A stretch of DNA of 64,000 nucleotides from Streptomyces canus (GCF_030816965.1 NZ_JAUSYQ010000002.1:5677501-5741500); one strand, 5' to 3'; positions 15,903-25,631 are shown, counted from the stretch's first letter. Notes: generated from the sequence alone by a model not told the origin. Made by a program: numbers and translations.

Positions 15903-16708
15903 TGCTGCCCCCATCTGTCCAGCAAGGTGGGGAGAGCTTCCACGTCGGGTATCGCCCTGCCGGACCAAGCGGTCTCGCCGAACGCGAGGCCACTCGGCCC
16001 GCCCCGACGCTCCACGCGCACGGCACGCATGCCGGCCCGCTCTGCGCCGGCAAGCTCGTCACCGCCGCCATCGCCGCAGTAGAGGGCCTGCTGCGGGGCA
16101 ACACCGAGGTCTCGGAGGACCGCGCGGAAGAGCAGACGGTCGGGCTTCACCGCACCCGCCCGGCAGCTGAACACGACAGCGTCGAAGTGTGGCGCCAGGT
16201 CGCTTGCGCTCCACGCTTCGGCGATGTCCGGAGACGCGTCGCTGAGGACGGCCAGCCTGGTGCCACCGCGCCGAAGCTGCTCCAGCGCCTGCAGGAGAGA
16301 GGCATCGGCCTGGAGACGGACATGGGCGAGTCGGGCCAGGAGCACATCCAACTCATCCACACAGGCCGCAGAGGCGTCGCAGCGGGCGACCAGGTGAACC
16401 GCCACCTCGGTGGTGGACGCCATCTGCCCGTCGTGCCTCGCCTGCCAACTGTCGGACAGCACCGACTCGGCGACCGCCGGGGATACGCGCAGGATCGCAG
16501 CGAACTGGGCAGCGGCAGCCCTCCGCTCGACCACACTCGGGGCTGCGACGAGCGTGCCGAATAGATCGAGTATCACTGCGGTCGGGCGTGGAGCCGAAGC
16601 AGCAGAACTCCGCTGGGGTGAAGGGCCAAGCAGCACGTCGCCCACGGGATGTGTGGCGGGCGCGGACAGGCTCGTCGACATGGAGGTGCACGTCGGCGGA
16701 TAGCGCAT
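15899..16708 (-). CDS. HAD-superfamily hydrolase (subfamily IA)
   Basis: 269 residues. AVILDLFGTLVAAP is HAD motif I (nucleophile Asp and acid Asp region, here DLFGT), LAVLSDASP is motif II, K in GAVKPDRLLF is motif III, and YCGDGGGDELAGAERAGM is motif IV. It likely removes phosphate from a small metabolite. The ATG at 16708 has GGAG seven bases upstream and is preferred over 16681. It is the first gene of the long coupled minus-strand run down to 8974. Confidence 0.8.
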   Translation of the reverse strand: MRYPPTCTSMSTSLSAPATHPVGDVLLGPSPQRSSAASAPRPTAVILDLFGTLVAAPSVVERRAAAAQFAAILRVSPAVAESVLSDSWQARHDGQMASTTEVAVHLVARCDASAACVDELDVLLARLAHVRLQADASLLQALEQLRRGGTRLAVLSDASPDIAEAWSASDLAPHFDAVVFSCRAGAVKPDRLLFRAVLRDLGVAPQQALYCGDGGGDELAGAERAGMRAVRVERRGGPSGLAFGETAWSGRAIPDVEALPTLLDRWGQQ

Positions 16709-16882
16709 GGTGAGGCTCCATCGGTAGATCGGTGATCTCGTGCAGAACCGAACTCTCCGGCTGGCTGGACTGCGGCCAGATGACGCCTTCTCGGGCGTCC
16801 AACAGCAGAGGAAGGAGGAATGGACTGCCACCAGGTCGAGGCCGCGCTGAGCCGCCAGGGCCCGGTGAAGCCGTCGGCGCGC

Positions 16883-17080
16883 TCATAGCCGCAGCCCCGA
16901 CAACAAGCCGGCGACCGACGCCGTGACGTCCTTCACGAACGGGCCGACGCTGTGGGTCCCGGCGAGATACAGACCGAAAACCGCGCACACAACGGCATGA
17001 CCCGCCTTGAGCCCACCTCCGCGGCGCAAGAAGACGATCACGATGCCGAGGAGCAGCAGGACAGCAACATCGACAGCCAC
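16883..17080 (-). CDS. Small membrane protein of mobile-element type
   Basis: 65 residues with two hydrophobic segments (VAVLLLLGIVIVFLRRGGG and AVVCAVFGLYLAG) and a third amphipathic one at the end. GTG at 17080 has AAGGGGG seven bases upstream. Very similar short membrane proteins are common in transfer regions of Streptomyces integrative elements, which suggests a leftover of such an element inside the cluster. An ATG at 16886 overlaps its stop and opens a short Pro-rich frame running into the HAD gene, possibly a truncated transfer gene; I do not call it. Confidence 0.6.
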   Translation of the reverse strand: MAVDVAVLLLLGIVIVFLRRGGGLKAGHAVVCAVFGLYLAGTHSVGPFVKDVTASVAGLLSGLRL

Positions 17081-17292
17081 CGCGGAGCCCCCTTCGATCT
17101 CGGACGATTAGTGGAGACCGAGGCGGGTACTGGGACGACCGCGTCGGTGTGACCATGACAGCGGCTTGGAGCTGTGCGGAGTATCACAAGCCGTTCCTGA
17201 AGCTGCTCATCAGCAGCTCATGGCCGGGCGACCTGACTTTTCAACATCCGCTTACACATGGGTTCATGACAGGCAGACTTAGGCTCCGGATC

Positions 17293-18333
17293 ATGACCAG
17301 GGATGGGCAGGCGGTAGGCGCGGTGGGTAAGAGTCGCCCGGGGTGGCGCCCGGACAAGCTGAGACAACAACGCGAAGCTCACGGCCTGACGCTCGAAGGC
17401 GCGGGCGAACAGCTGCGCGAGGTGGCCCGGGCCGCGGGGCTCACGGTGCCGGCCGCCAACTTTCAGACGCTGTGGCAGCACGAGCAGGGAGAGGTCTATC
17501 CCGGACCGCACTACCGTCGCGCGTACTGCCTTCTGTACCGCGCGACCGAGCCCGAGCTCGGCTTCCGTAACGCTCTGCCCGACGAGGCCACGAAGCTCAA
17601 GTTCACCGCGTCGAGCGAACCGCAGAACGGCGCCCACGTCCTGGCCGTGGAACGGGCGTTGCACCAGCTGGCGCCGAGTGCGGAGGACGCCGACGGCTTG
17701 GGTGTCCAGCAGCGAATCCTCGACGCTTGGAAGCGGCGTCACACCGGCGGTGATCCGAACCGGCCGACGCTGATGATGGTCGGAGGCTACGCGGGCAGCG
17801 GGAAGTCGGAGTTCGCCCGCTTCGTATCGCAACTCACTGGATGGCCTGTCCTCGACAAGGACCCGATCACGCGCCCGCTCGTCGAGCGCCTCCTTGTTGA
17901 AATGGGCAGCGAGCCCAACGACCGGCACACCGACCTCTACCGGGAGAAGGTCCGCCCGCTGGAGTACCAGTGCCTGCTGGAGACCGCGTACGCGAACGTC
18001 GACTGCGCGATCAGCACCGTCCTCTCCGCACCCTTCATCGCCGAGACCACAGACCCTCGGTGGATGCGGCGCCTGATCAACCGCTGCGAAGCCCGTGGCG
18101 TCACCGTCGCTGTCGTCTGGATTCAGTGCGACCTCGACACGATGCACGAGTACATCAGCTTCCGGTCCGCAGCCCGGGACAGCTGGAAACTCCAGAACTG
18201 GGACACGTACGCTGCCGGGATCGATCTTGAGCTGCGGCCTGTCGTGCCGCACTTGGTTGTCGACAACCGACTCGGCTCCGCGATATCGCTCACGGACCAG
18301 GTGCGCCAGGTCTTCGGGACGGTGTTCCAGTGA
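17293..18333 (+). CDS. XRE-type HTH fused to P-loop kinase
   Basis: About 346 residues. The first part (RPGWRPDKLRQQREAHGLTLEG...ANFQTLWQHEQGEVYPGPHYR) is an atypical XRE helix-turn-helix. The second part is a P-loop kinase: MMVGGYAGSGKSEFARF is Walker A and WPVLDKDPITRPLVERLL a likely acceptor site, similar to zeta-toxin/chloramphenicol-phosphotransferase-like kinases. It may couple sensing to phosphorylation of a small molecule. The start is uncertain: ATG at 17293 or 17266, neither with a clear ribosome site, so translation may be leaderless. It overlaps the next gene by 4 bp (GTGA). Confidence 0.65.
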   Translation: MTRDGQAVGAVGKSRPGWRPDKLRQQREAHGLTLEGAGEQLREVARAAGLTVPAANFQTLWQHEQGEVYPGPHYRRAYCLLYRATEPELGFRNALPDEATKLKFTASSEPQNGAHVLAVERALHQLAPSAEDADGLGVQQRILDAWKRRHTGGDPNRPTLMMVGGYAGSGKSEFARFVSQLTGWPVLDKDPITRPLVERLLVEMGSEPNDRHTDLYREKVRPLEYQCLLETAYANVDCAISTVLSAPFIAETTDPRWMRRLINRCEARGVTVAVVWIQCDLDTMHEYISFRSAARDSWKLQNWDTYAAGIDLELRPVVPHLVVDNRLGSAISLTDQVRQVFGTVFQ

Positions 18334-18890
18334 GGCAGGGCATCCTGCTGTACGGGCCGCCAGCAGCGGGCAAGGACACGATCACGGCGGCGCTCACCGA
18401 ACTCGACGACCGGTACGTGCTGTTCACCCGGCTGAAGATCGGTACCGGGAAGACCAAGGGCTACCGGATGGGTAAGCCAGAACAGCTGACCGCCCTGGAG
18501 GCACGCGGCGACGTCATCTACCGCAACGACCGGTACGGCAACATCTACGTCGTCGACCGCCCCGGCCTCGATCAGGCCATGGAGGGCGGCAAGACCCCAG
18601 TCGTCCACCTCGGCCAGATGGCGGGGATGGAGCAGGTGACCGCCCTCTACCCGGCGCGCTGGGTGCGCGTTCTGCTGTGGTGCTCCAAGGAGACCACCGC
18701 TCGACGCTCACCACAGCGCGGTGACACCGACACGGCGGCCCGGCTGGCCGCGTGGGACGCCACTCAGGCCGATCTTGCGGCTCACCCGCGAGCCCAGTGG
18801 GAACTGCGCGTGGAGACGGACGCGACGGCACCCCATGAAACCGCACAGAGGATCGACGACATCGTCCGCACCACGCCACCTCGCTCCTGA
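18330..18890 (+). CDS. Guanylate-kinase-like P-loop kinase
   Basis: 186 residues. GILLYGPPAAGKDTITAALTEL is Walker A, and the following TRLKIGTGKTKGYRMG and DVIYRNDRYGNIYVVDRPGL resemble the guanylate kinase substrate lid and base-binding region. The C-terminal helices are shortened. The GTG at 18330 is part of a GTGA overlap. Family role: phosphorylation of a nucleotide or nucleoside; a pathway nucleoside is a reasonable guess given the TrpD-like gene. Confidence 0.65.
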   Translation: MRQGILLYGPPAAGKDTITAALTELDDRYVLFTRLKIGTGKTKGYRMGKPEQLTALEARGDVIYRNDRYGNIYVVDRPGLDQAMEGGKTPVVHLGQMAGMEQVTALYPARWVRVLLWCSKETTARRSPQRGDTDTAARLAAWDATQADLAAHPRAQWELRVETDATAPHETAQRIDDIVRTTPPRS

Positions 18891-18927
18891 CGGCCAGGAC
18901 GTCAGCGCCCCAGCGGACGCGACCTGC

Positions 18928-19785
18928 TCAACTCGGGTTGCCCGGGTCCCGCTCAAGGCGCAGAGCTTCCAGGGCCTCAGCGATGTCCAGCCGCTCGTCT
19001 CTGTTCCCGTCCCACCGGGCAAGCGTCGCGGCAGCCGCGTGCATAAGGGAGTCCGGCAGCCCGGCGTCGGCGAGAAGGGCCGCCGCGTCCTCAAGCTCTG
19101 GGCCCCAACGCCAGGCGCGGGCAGCGGTCTTGGGGATGTAGTCGGTCTCCACGAGGTAGCTGCGGGTGCGCTTGGCCGCGATCACCAGCAGTTCGTCCGC
19201 GACCCCGTACGTGTCCGCCGCCCCGTAGGCCACGGCAGCCAGCACCCGGGACACCTTCTGGTAGCTGGAGTACGCGAGCTTGAGTGCGGAGGCTTTGCCG
19301 ATACTGTCGCCCAGGACGTGGGTCCGCACATCGGTGCCGGCGAAAAATTCGGCGACCCGGTCGGCCTGCTCGACGGCGCCGGAAAGGTAGAGCGTCGGGG
19401 ACTTGCCGCCCACCGGAGGCGAACCGACCACCGCTGCATCGATGACCGGCATCGGGGCCAGGCGGTCGGCGATACTCACCACGCGCGACGGTGAGACGGC
19501 GTTCGCGTCGACATAGATCGTGCCCGCTTCGGACATGCCGAGCTCGGCTACCGGGCCGGCGGTCTCCTCCGCCGCGGCGGGAGGGCACAGTGAGAGCAGC
19601 ACATCGGAGCGGGAGACAAGCTCGGGCAGCGCCGCGGCTTCGAGGCCCGCGCGCTCGGCCCGGTGGCGGGTTGTGTCGCTGCGTCCGTCGGGGCACCACA
19701 GCACGATGTGGCCTCTCGCGCGCAGCTGGGCGCCGAAGGCGGAGCCCATACTGCCGGGGTGCAACAGCCCAATGGTGCTCGTCAT
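18928..19785 (-). CDS. NAD(P)-dependent beta-hydroxyacid dehydrogenase-like
   Basis: 285 residues. TIGLLHPGSMGSAFGAQLRARG is the dinucleotide-binding start of the 6-phosphogluconate/3-hydroxyisobutyrate dehydrogenase family. DAAVVGSPPVGG aligns with the substrate motif D-x-P-V-S-G, but the usual Ser/Gly pattern is altered. GKASALKLAYSSYQKVS holds the catalytic lysine position. It lies 37 bp from the convergent kinase gene and overlaps the HAD gene upstream by 4 bp. Substrate unknown. Confidence 0.75.
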   Translation of the reverse strand: MTSTIGLLHPGSMGSAFGAQLRARGHIVLWCPDGRSDTTRHRAERAGLEAAALPELVSRSDVLLSLCPPAAAEETAGPVAELGMSEAGTIYVDANAVSPSRVVSIADRLAPMPVIDAAVVGSPPVGGKSPTLYLSGAVEQADRVAEFFAGTDVRTHVLGDSIGKASALKLAYSSYQKVSRVLAAVAYGAADTYGVADELLVIAAKRTRSYLVETDYIPKTAARAWRWGPELEDAAALLADAGLPDSLMHAAAATLARWDGNRDERLDIAEALEALRLERDPGNPS

Positions 19786-20465
19786 GCCGCGGTCCTTGTG
19801 TGGTCGACGGGGTGCAAAAGCAGCAGGTCGATGGCGGCGCGTGCATGCGGCACCACGTGGTCCGGCCTGGGATCGTCCGGCGGCCAGGAACGGCCGTTGC
19901 CGATCCAGATGGTGCGCAGTCCTGCGGAGCGTCCGCCGCCGATGTCGTTGACCGGGTTGTCCCCGACCATCCAGCCACCGTCGCCCAGTACGGTGCCGCA
20001 GCGGGACGCCGCCAGGGCGAAGTGCCGGGTCTGCGGCTTGCGCGCGTCAGCCTCCTCGGAGACGAAGACGCCGTCCACGCGCTCGGAGATACCGGTGGCC
20101 CGCAGCTTGGCGCGCTGGATATCCGCCGCACCGTTGGTCGCCACCCCCACCCGCCAGCCGGCCGCACGCAACTCCTCCAAGCCGTTGAGGACCCCGGCCT
20201 GGCACGACACCAAGGCCGCGATGTCCGTGCAGTACGTGTGCCACAACTCCGCAGTCGACACGGGCAGTCGGTACCGAGTGCGGATCGCCTCAAAAGTGGA
20301 TGGATAGGCCCGCTCGGCCACCATGTCTAGGACGTTCGCCTGATCTTCGTCCTCCAGGCAGTGCTGGGCAGCGAACTCTGCGGCCCAGCCAGCGAGCGTT
20401 CCCCGCCGGTCCACGAGGGTGTTGTCGAGGTCGAAGAGAACGAGAGGCGGCTGCACATCCCGCAC
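19782..20465 (-). CDS. HAD-superfamily phosphatase
   Basis: 227 residues. PLVLFDLDNTLVDRRG is motif I (DLDNT), VGVATNGAAD motif II, EADARKPQTRHF motif III with Lys, and GWMVGDNPVNDIGGG motif IV. It is of the type that dephosphorylates sugar phosphates or nucleotides. It heads the two-gene minus-strand operon with the dehydrogenase. The 267 bases between this start and the restriction enzyme gene must hold two divergent promoters; I could not mark them reliably. Confidence 0.8.
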   Translation of the reverse strand: MRDVQPPLVLFDLDNTLVDRRGTLAGWAAEFAAQHCLEDEDQANVLDMVAERAYPSTFEAIRTRYRLPVSTAELWHTYCTDIAALVSCQAGVLNGLEELRAAGWRVGVATNGAADIQRAKLRATGISERVDGVFVSEEADARKPQTRHFALAASRCGTVLGDGGWMVGDNPVNDIGGGRSAGLRTIWIGNGRSWPPDDPRPDHVVPHARAAIDLLLLHPVDHTRTAA

Positions 20466-20732
20466 CTTAATGCGCGCCGGAAACCGCCCGTACTTTGAAG
20501 GTCGCCCACGTCATCGACGTCGCGTGGGGCGTCGAAGCCTTCATCGGCTTCCTCACCAACCACGGTTCGGGCGGAAGGACTGTTGGCGAAGCATGGGCGC
20601 GTGCCCGCGCATCCGGGCAGGATTTCGCCATCACGCGATCAGCCGTGCGTATCGTCCACGAGTGCCAGTAAGGTTCTGAGCATTTCTTGGTGCGATTTTC
20701 TTGGCGCGCGGCCCCGCGTGCCTCCGGAAGTG

Positions 20733-23700
20733 ATGGGAAGCGTAGTGGCCACGACCACGTCCGTGCACGATGTCATCAGGGCGATCCGCCAGGGCTCGAT
20801 CGGGAAGAACCGTGATCGCGGCACGCGCTTCGAGGAGCTGGTCCTCCAGTACCTGAGCACCGATCCTCAGTGGACCGAGCAGTTCAGCCGAGTATGGATG
20901 TGGACGGACTGGCCGGGAGCGGAGCACGACAAGCGTGACACGGGTATTGACCTGGTGGCACAGGACCGGGAGACCGGGGGCTTCTGCGCGATCCAGTGCA
21001 AGTTCTACGAGCCCCAGCACACCATTCAGAAGGACGACATCGACTCCTTCTTCACCGCCTCCGGCAAGGGTGGCTTCACCCGCCGCATGATCATCTCTAC
21101 GACGGAGAAGTGGGGCGTCCATGCCGAGGCCGCGCTGGACGACCAGCAGATCCCCGTCACGCGCCTCGGCCTGTCCGACATCGCCAACAGCCCGGTGGAA
21201 TGGCATCTGCCCGCGGTCGACGAGCCCATCGAGCTGACCCTCCAGAAGAAGAAGGAACCGCGAAAGCACCAGCGCGCGGCAATCGACGATGTCTTCACGG
21301 GCTTCGTAGACCACAACCGCGGCAAGCTGATCATGGCCTGCGGTACCGGCAAGACCTTTACCGGCCTGAAGATCGTGGAACGGCTCCAGAAGGAGCGCGC
21401 TGCTGCCGGCGAGGGCGAGCACACATCCGTCCTGTTCCTGGTGCCCTCCATCGCCCTGCTCTCGCAGACCCTGCGCGAGTGGTCCTTCGAGGCTGAGGTG
21501 TCGCTGCGAGCCTTCGCGGTGTGCTCGGACACCAAGGTCGGCAAGCAGCAGCCCAAGGGCGACGACAAGGACATGGCCACCCACGACCTGGCCCTGCCCG
21601 CTACCACCGACCCTGACCGCCTGATCCAGCAGATGGCCAGCGTGGAGGCGGCACCGGGACTGACCGTGGTGTTCTCCACCTACCAGTCCATCGCCACCGT
21701 CTCCGAGGCTCAGAAGAGGGGCCTGCCCCGCTTCGACCTCATCCTGTGTGACGAGGCCCATCGCACCACCGGCGTCACCCTGGCCGGACACGACGAGTCG
21801 GCATTCGTGCGGGTCCACGACGACGCGTACCTCGGTGCAGATCGCCGCCTCTACATGACGGCCACTCCACGGATCTACAACGAGGACACCAAGGCTGACG
21901 CCAAGAACGCCGAAGCCGTCCTGGCCTCGATGGACAACCAGCAGATGTTCGGCCCGGAGTTCCACCGCCTCGGCTTCGGCCAGGCCGTCGAGCAGGGACT
22001 GCTCACCGACTACAAGGTCCTCATCCTCACCATTGACGAGGGCGTAGTCGCCAAGACCCTCCAGCAGGGCATCGCTGGCGGATCCTCCGAGCTCAACCTC
22101 GATGATGCCGCGAAGATCATCGGCTGCTGGAACGCAATGGCCAAGCGCACCGGCACCTTCGCCGACGGCTCCGGCTTCGGAGAGGAGGAGGCCCCCATGA
22201 AGCGGGCAGTGGCCTTCGCCCGCTCCATCGCCGACTCCAAGTCGATCGCCGACCGCTTCAACGAGGTCGTCGACGCCTACGACGACGCCGACGACGACGT
22301 GCTGCACTGCGAGGTCGACCACGTCGACGGCACCTTCAATACCCTGCAGCGCAACCAGCTCCTTGACTGGCTCAAGCAAGACCCCGGGCAGAACCAGGCT
22401 CGCATCCTCTCCAACGCCCGCTGCCTCTCCGAAGGCGTCGACGTCCCGAGCCTGGACGCCGTCCTCTTTCTTCACCCCCGTAACTCGGTGGTCGACGTCG
22501 TCCAGTCCGTCGGCCGCGTGATGCGCTTGGCCCCCGGCAAGAACTACGGCTACATCATCCTGCCCGTCGCTATCCCCGCAGGTATGTCGCCGGAAGCGGC
22601 CCTCCAGAAGAACGAGCGCTTCAAGACGGTCTGGCAGGTCCTCCAGGCGCTGCGCGCGCACGACGACCGCTTCAACGCAACCGTCAACCAGATCGAGCTC
22701 AACAAGAACAAGCCCGACGACAAGATCGGCATCGGCAGCATCGGGCCCAACGACGAGACGATCGGCGACCAGGACGGCTCCAGCACCGCCGACAGCGCTC
22801 AGGCCGCCAAGGACAAGGAAGCCCAGAGCGCCCAGCACATCCAGGACGCCCTCTTCTCCGTCAGCGACTGGCGGGACGCCATCTACGCCCGCATCGTCGA
22901 CAAGGTCGGCGAACGCCACTACTGGGAAGACTGGGCCAAGGACATCGCCCAGATCGCCGACCGCCACGTCACTCGCATCAAGGCCGCCCTGGCGATCCCC
23001 GAGAAGCAGGCCGCCTTCCAAGAGTTCGTCGGCGAGCTGCGCGCGACCATAAATCCCGGTGTCACCCACGACAGTGCCATCGACATGCTCGCCCAGCACA
23101 TCGTCACCAAGCCGGTCTTCGATGCTCTGTTCAAGGACTACGGCTTCGCCGAGCACAACCCGGTCTCGAAGGCAATGCAGCGGATGCTCGATACCCTCGA
23201 CGACCAGGGCCTGGATGCCGAGGCCAAGACCCTGGAGGGCTTCTACAACTCGGTCAAGGTTCGGGCCGAGGGCATCGACAATCACGAGGGTCGGCAGCGC
23301 GTCATTGTCGAGCTATACGACAAGTTCTTTAAGACCGCTCTGCCGAAGACCGCTGATGCTCTCGGCATCGTCTACACCCCCATCGAGGTCGTCGACTTCA
23401 TCATCCGCGCCACCGAACAGGCCGTGGCCAGGCACCTCGGCCGCTCCCTGTCGGACGAGGGCGTCCAGATCATCGACCCCTTCGTCGGCACTGGAACATT
23501 CCCCGTACGCCTCCTTCAATCCGGCCTTATCAAGCCGGAAGATCTGCTGCGCAAGTACACGAGCGAGCTGCACGCTAACGAGATCGTGCTCCTCGCGTAC
23601 TACATCGCCGCGGTCAACATCGAGGCCGCATTCCACGACCTCGCAGGCGGTGACTACCAGCCCTTCGAAGGCATCGTCCTCACCGACACGTTCCAGCTCG

Positions 23701-25628
23701 CCGAGGGCACGGCGAAGCTCGATGGAATGGACGTCCTGGAGGGCAACAGCGAGCGAGCGAAAAAACAGCAGAAGCAGGACATCACTGTTGTCGTCGGTAA
23801 CCCGCCATACTCGGTGGGCCAGGACAGCCAGAACGACAACAATCAGAACCTGAAGTACGCGGTCCTGGACGCGCGCATCCAGCAGACCTACGCTGCCCTA
23901 TCAACCGCCACGAACAAGAACTCCCTTTACGACTCGTATATCCGTGCCATCCGCTGGGCCTCCGACCGCGTCAAGGATGAGGGTGTCGTCGCCTACGTTT
24001 CCAACGGCGGCTATATCGATGGCAACACCGCAGACGGCCTCCGCAAGTCGCTGGCCGACGAATTCGACGTGATCTACTGTTACAACCTTCGCGGCAACCA
24101 GCGCACCTCCGGTGAGCTTTCTCGTAGGGAGGGCGGCAAGATCTTCGACTCCGGCAGTCGGAACACCGTCGCCGTCCTGATCCTGGTCAAAGGCGCCAAG
24201 AGTATGACGAGTTCCGATGCGGCCGCAGGTTGCACGCTGTACTACCGGGACATCGGGGATTATCTCAGCCGTACGGAAAAACTCAACATCGTCGGCTCTC
24301 AGTCCCTCGAAACTGTGGACTGGCAGCAGATCGCTCCGAACGCTGCCGGCGATTGGGTCAATCAGCGGGACGAACGCTTTGCCAACTTCCAGCCACTCGG
24401 TGATAAGTCCCGCGTTACTACGTCCATTCCGCTCTTCGAGACGTACTCCGCGGGGTTGCAGACGAACCGTGATGCATGGGTTTATAACTATTCGGTCACG
24501 CGGCTGCGTGAAAACGTCGAGTCGATGATTGACTTTTACAACTCGCAGGTGAACGACTTTACTGCGTACTGCGAAAAGCGAGGCGTAATCAAGCCGCGCG
24601 ATCATGTCGATGGGTTCATCGACCTGAACCCTAAAAAGATTAGTTGGTCACGGAGCCTCAAGGGCTATCTGGCTAAGCGAGAGAAGGTCGAGTTCGAACC
24701 AGCAAAGCTCACCCGCTCCGTCTACCGTCCGTTCATGAAGGCGTGCGTCTACTTCGACCGCCATCTGAACCATGAACGGTCCCAGCTTCCCCGGCTGTTC
24801 CCCACGCCGGCGCACACCAACCTCGGCTTCTACGTCAATGGGTTCCATGCCACGGCTGAGTTCGCGCTCCTGGCCGTAGATCTCATTCCGTGCCTCGATG
24901 TCTTCGGTAAGGGGGGCTACTTTTTCACTCGTTACTCGTATCGCGAACTTGGCACGGACGGCGACCTCTTCTCCACTTTCGAGGAAGGAGATCGGTACGA
25001 GCGTGTCGACAACATCACTGACGCGGCTCTCCGTGACTACCGGAATACGTTTGACGACACCAGCATCACCAAGGACGATGTCTTCTACTACGCCTACGGC
25101 CTGCTCCACTCCCCGGAGTACCGCGATCGCTTCGCAGCTGATTTGAAGAAGGCTCTCCCGCGTGTCCCCAAGGTCCGTGACTTCCGGGCGTTCGCCGATG
25201 CCGGCCGCAAGCTCGCCGACCTGCACATCAACTACGAGCAGGCCGAGTTGTACGGAGGCATCGTCGAGAAGGTCGCCGGTGACGCATCCGGCACCCCGCC
25301 TCGTGAGCTGTACCGGGTCGCCAAGATGAAGATCCCCAAGGTGAAGGGGCAACCGGACCGTTCGACGATCGTCTACAACCACCGAGTGACCCTCACCAAC
25401 ATCCCGGAGGAGGCGTACCGTTACCAGCTCGGCGCTCGCTCCGCGATCGAGTGGATCATCGACCGGTACCAAGTCAAGGTCGACAGGGATTCGGAGATCG
25501 TCAACGATCCCAACGACTGGTCTGACGACCCGCGCTACATCATCGACCTCCTCAAGCGGATCGTCACGGTCAGCCTGGAGACGATGAAGATCGTGGATGG
25601 ACTGCCCTCACTGGACATCATCGAGTAG
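20733..25628 (+). CDS. Type ISP single-chain restriction-modification enzyme
   Basis: About 1631 residues. Order: Mrr-like nuclease domain (TGIDLVAQDRETGG...AIQCKFY, residues about 70-92); SF2 helicase with Walker A MACGTGKTF (201-209), DEAH (340-343) and a second RecA domain (ARCLSEGVDVPSLDAV, QSVGRVMR); a helical coupler; gamma-type N6-adenine methyltransferase with DPFVGTGTF near 915 and NPPY at 1023-1026; C-terminal target recognition region. This is the LlaGI/LlaBIII architecture: one polypeptide that methylates or translocates and cuts. Starts at 20733 (ATG) or 20745 (GTG). Codon use around 23900-24900 is less GC-biased, suggesting the recognition region was exchanged. Confidence 0.85.
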   Translation: MGSVVATTTSVHDVIRAIRQGSIGKNRDRGTRFEELVLQYLSTDPQWTEQFSRVWMWTDWPGAEHDKRDTGIDLVAQDRETGGFCAIQCKFYEPQHTIQKDDIDSFFTASGKGGFTRRMIISTTEKWGVHAEAALDDQQIPVTRLGLSDIANSPVEWHLPAVDEPIELTLQKKKEPRKHQRAAIDDVFTGFVDHNRGKLIMACGTGKTFTGLKIVERLQKERAAAGEGEHTSVLFLVPSIALLSQTLREWSFEAEVSLRAFAVCSDTKVGKQQPKGDDKDMATHDLALPATTDPDRLIQQMASVEAAPGLTVVFSTYQSIATVSEAQKRGLPRFDLILCDEAHRTTGVTLAGHDESAFVRVHDDAYLGADRRLYMTATPRIYNEDTKADAKNAEAVLASMDNQQMFGPEFHRLGFGQAVEQGLLTDYKVLILTIDEGVVAKTLQQGIAGGSSELNLDDAAKIIGCWNAMAKRTGTFADGSGFGEEEAPMKRAVAFARSIADSKSIADRFNEVVDAYDDADDDVLHCEVDHVDGTFNTLQRNQLLDWLKQDPGQNQARILSNARCLSEGVDVPSLDAVLFLHPRNSVVDVVQSVGRVMRLAPGKNYGYIILPVAIPAGMSPEAALQKNERFKTVWQVLQALRAHDDRFNATVNQIELNKNKPDDKIGIGSIGPNDETIGDQDGSSTADSAQAAKDKEAQSAQHIQDALFSVSDWRDAIYARIVDKVGERHYWEDWAKDIAQIADRHVTRIKAALAIPEKQAAFQEFVGELRATINPGVTHDSAIDMLAQHIVTKPVFDALFKDYGFAEHNPVSKAMQRMLDTLDDQGLDAEAKTLEGFYNSVKVRAEGIDNHEGRQRVIVELYDKFFKTALPKTADALGIVYTPIEVVDFIIRATEQAVARHLGRSLSDEGVQIIDPFVGTGTFPVRLLQSGLIKPEDLLRKYTSELHANEIVLLAYYIAAVNIEAAFHDLAGGDYQPFEGIVLTDTFQLAEGTAKLDGMDVLEGNSERAKKQQKQDITVVVGNPPYSVGQDSQNDNNQNLKYAVLDARIQQTYAALSTATNKNSLYDSYIRAIRWASDRVKDEGVVAYVSNGGYIDGNTADGLRKSLADEFDVIYCYNLRGNQRTSGELSRREGGKIFDSGSRNTVAVLILVKGAKSMTSSDAAAGCTLYYRDIGDYLSRTEKLNIVGSQSLETVDWQQIAPNAAGDWVNQRDERFANFQPLGDKSRVTTSIPLFETYSAGLQTNRDAWVYNYSVTRLRENVESMIDFYNSQVNDFTAYCEKRGVIKPRDHVDGFIDLNPKKISWSRSLKGYLAKREKVEFEPAKLTRSVYRPFMKACVYFDRHLNHERSQLPRLFPTPAHTNLGFYVNGFHATAEFALLAVDLIPCLDVFGKGGYFFTRYSYRELGTDGDLFSTFEEGDRYERVDNITDAALRDYRNTFDDTSITKDDVFYYAYGLLHSPEYRDRFAADLKKALPRVPKVRDFRAFADAGRKLADLHINYEQAELYGGIVEKVAGDASGTPPRELYRVAKMKIPKVKGQPDRSTIVYNHRVTLTNIPEEAYRYQLGARSAIEWIIDRYQVKVDRDSEIVNDPNDWSDDPRYIIDLLKRIVTVSLETMKIVDGLPSLDIIE

Positions 25629-25631
25629 GGC

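Noticed and set aside
20631..23285. 884-codon open frame on the minus strand opposite the restriction enzyme
   Set aside because: It mirrors the codon periodicity of the + strand gene, is Val/Gly/Leu/Asp-rich without motifs, and the + strand has clear helicase and methylase motifs.
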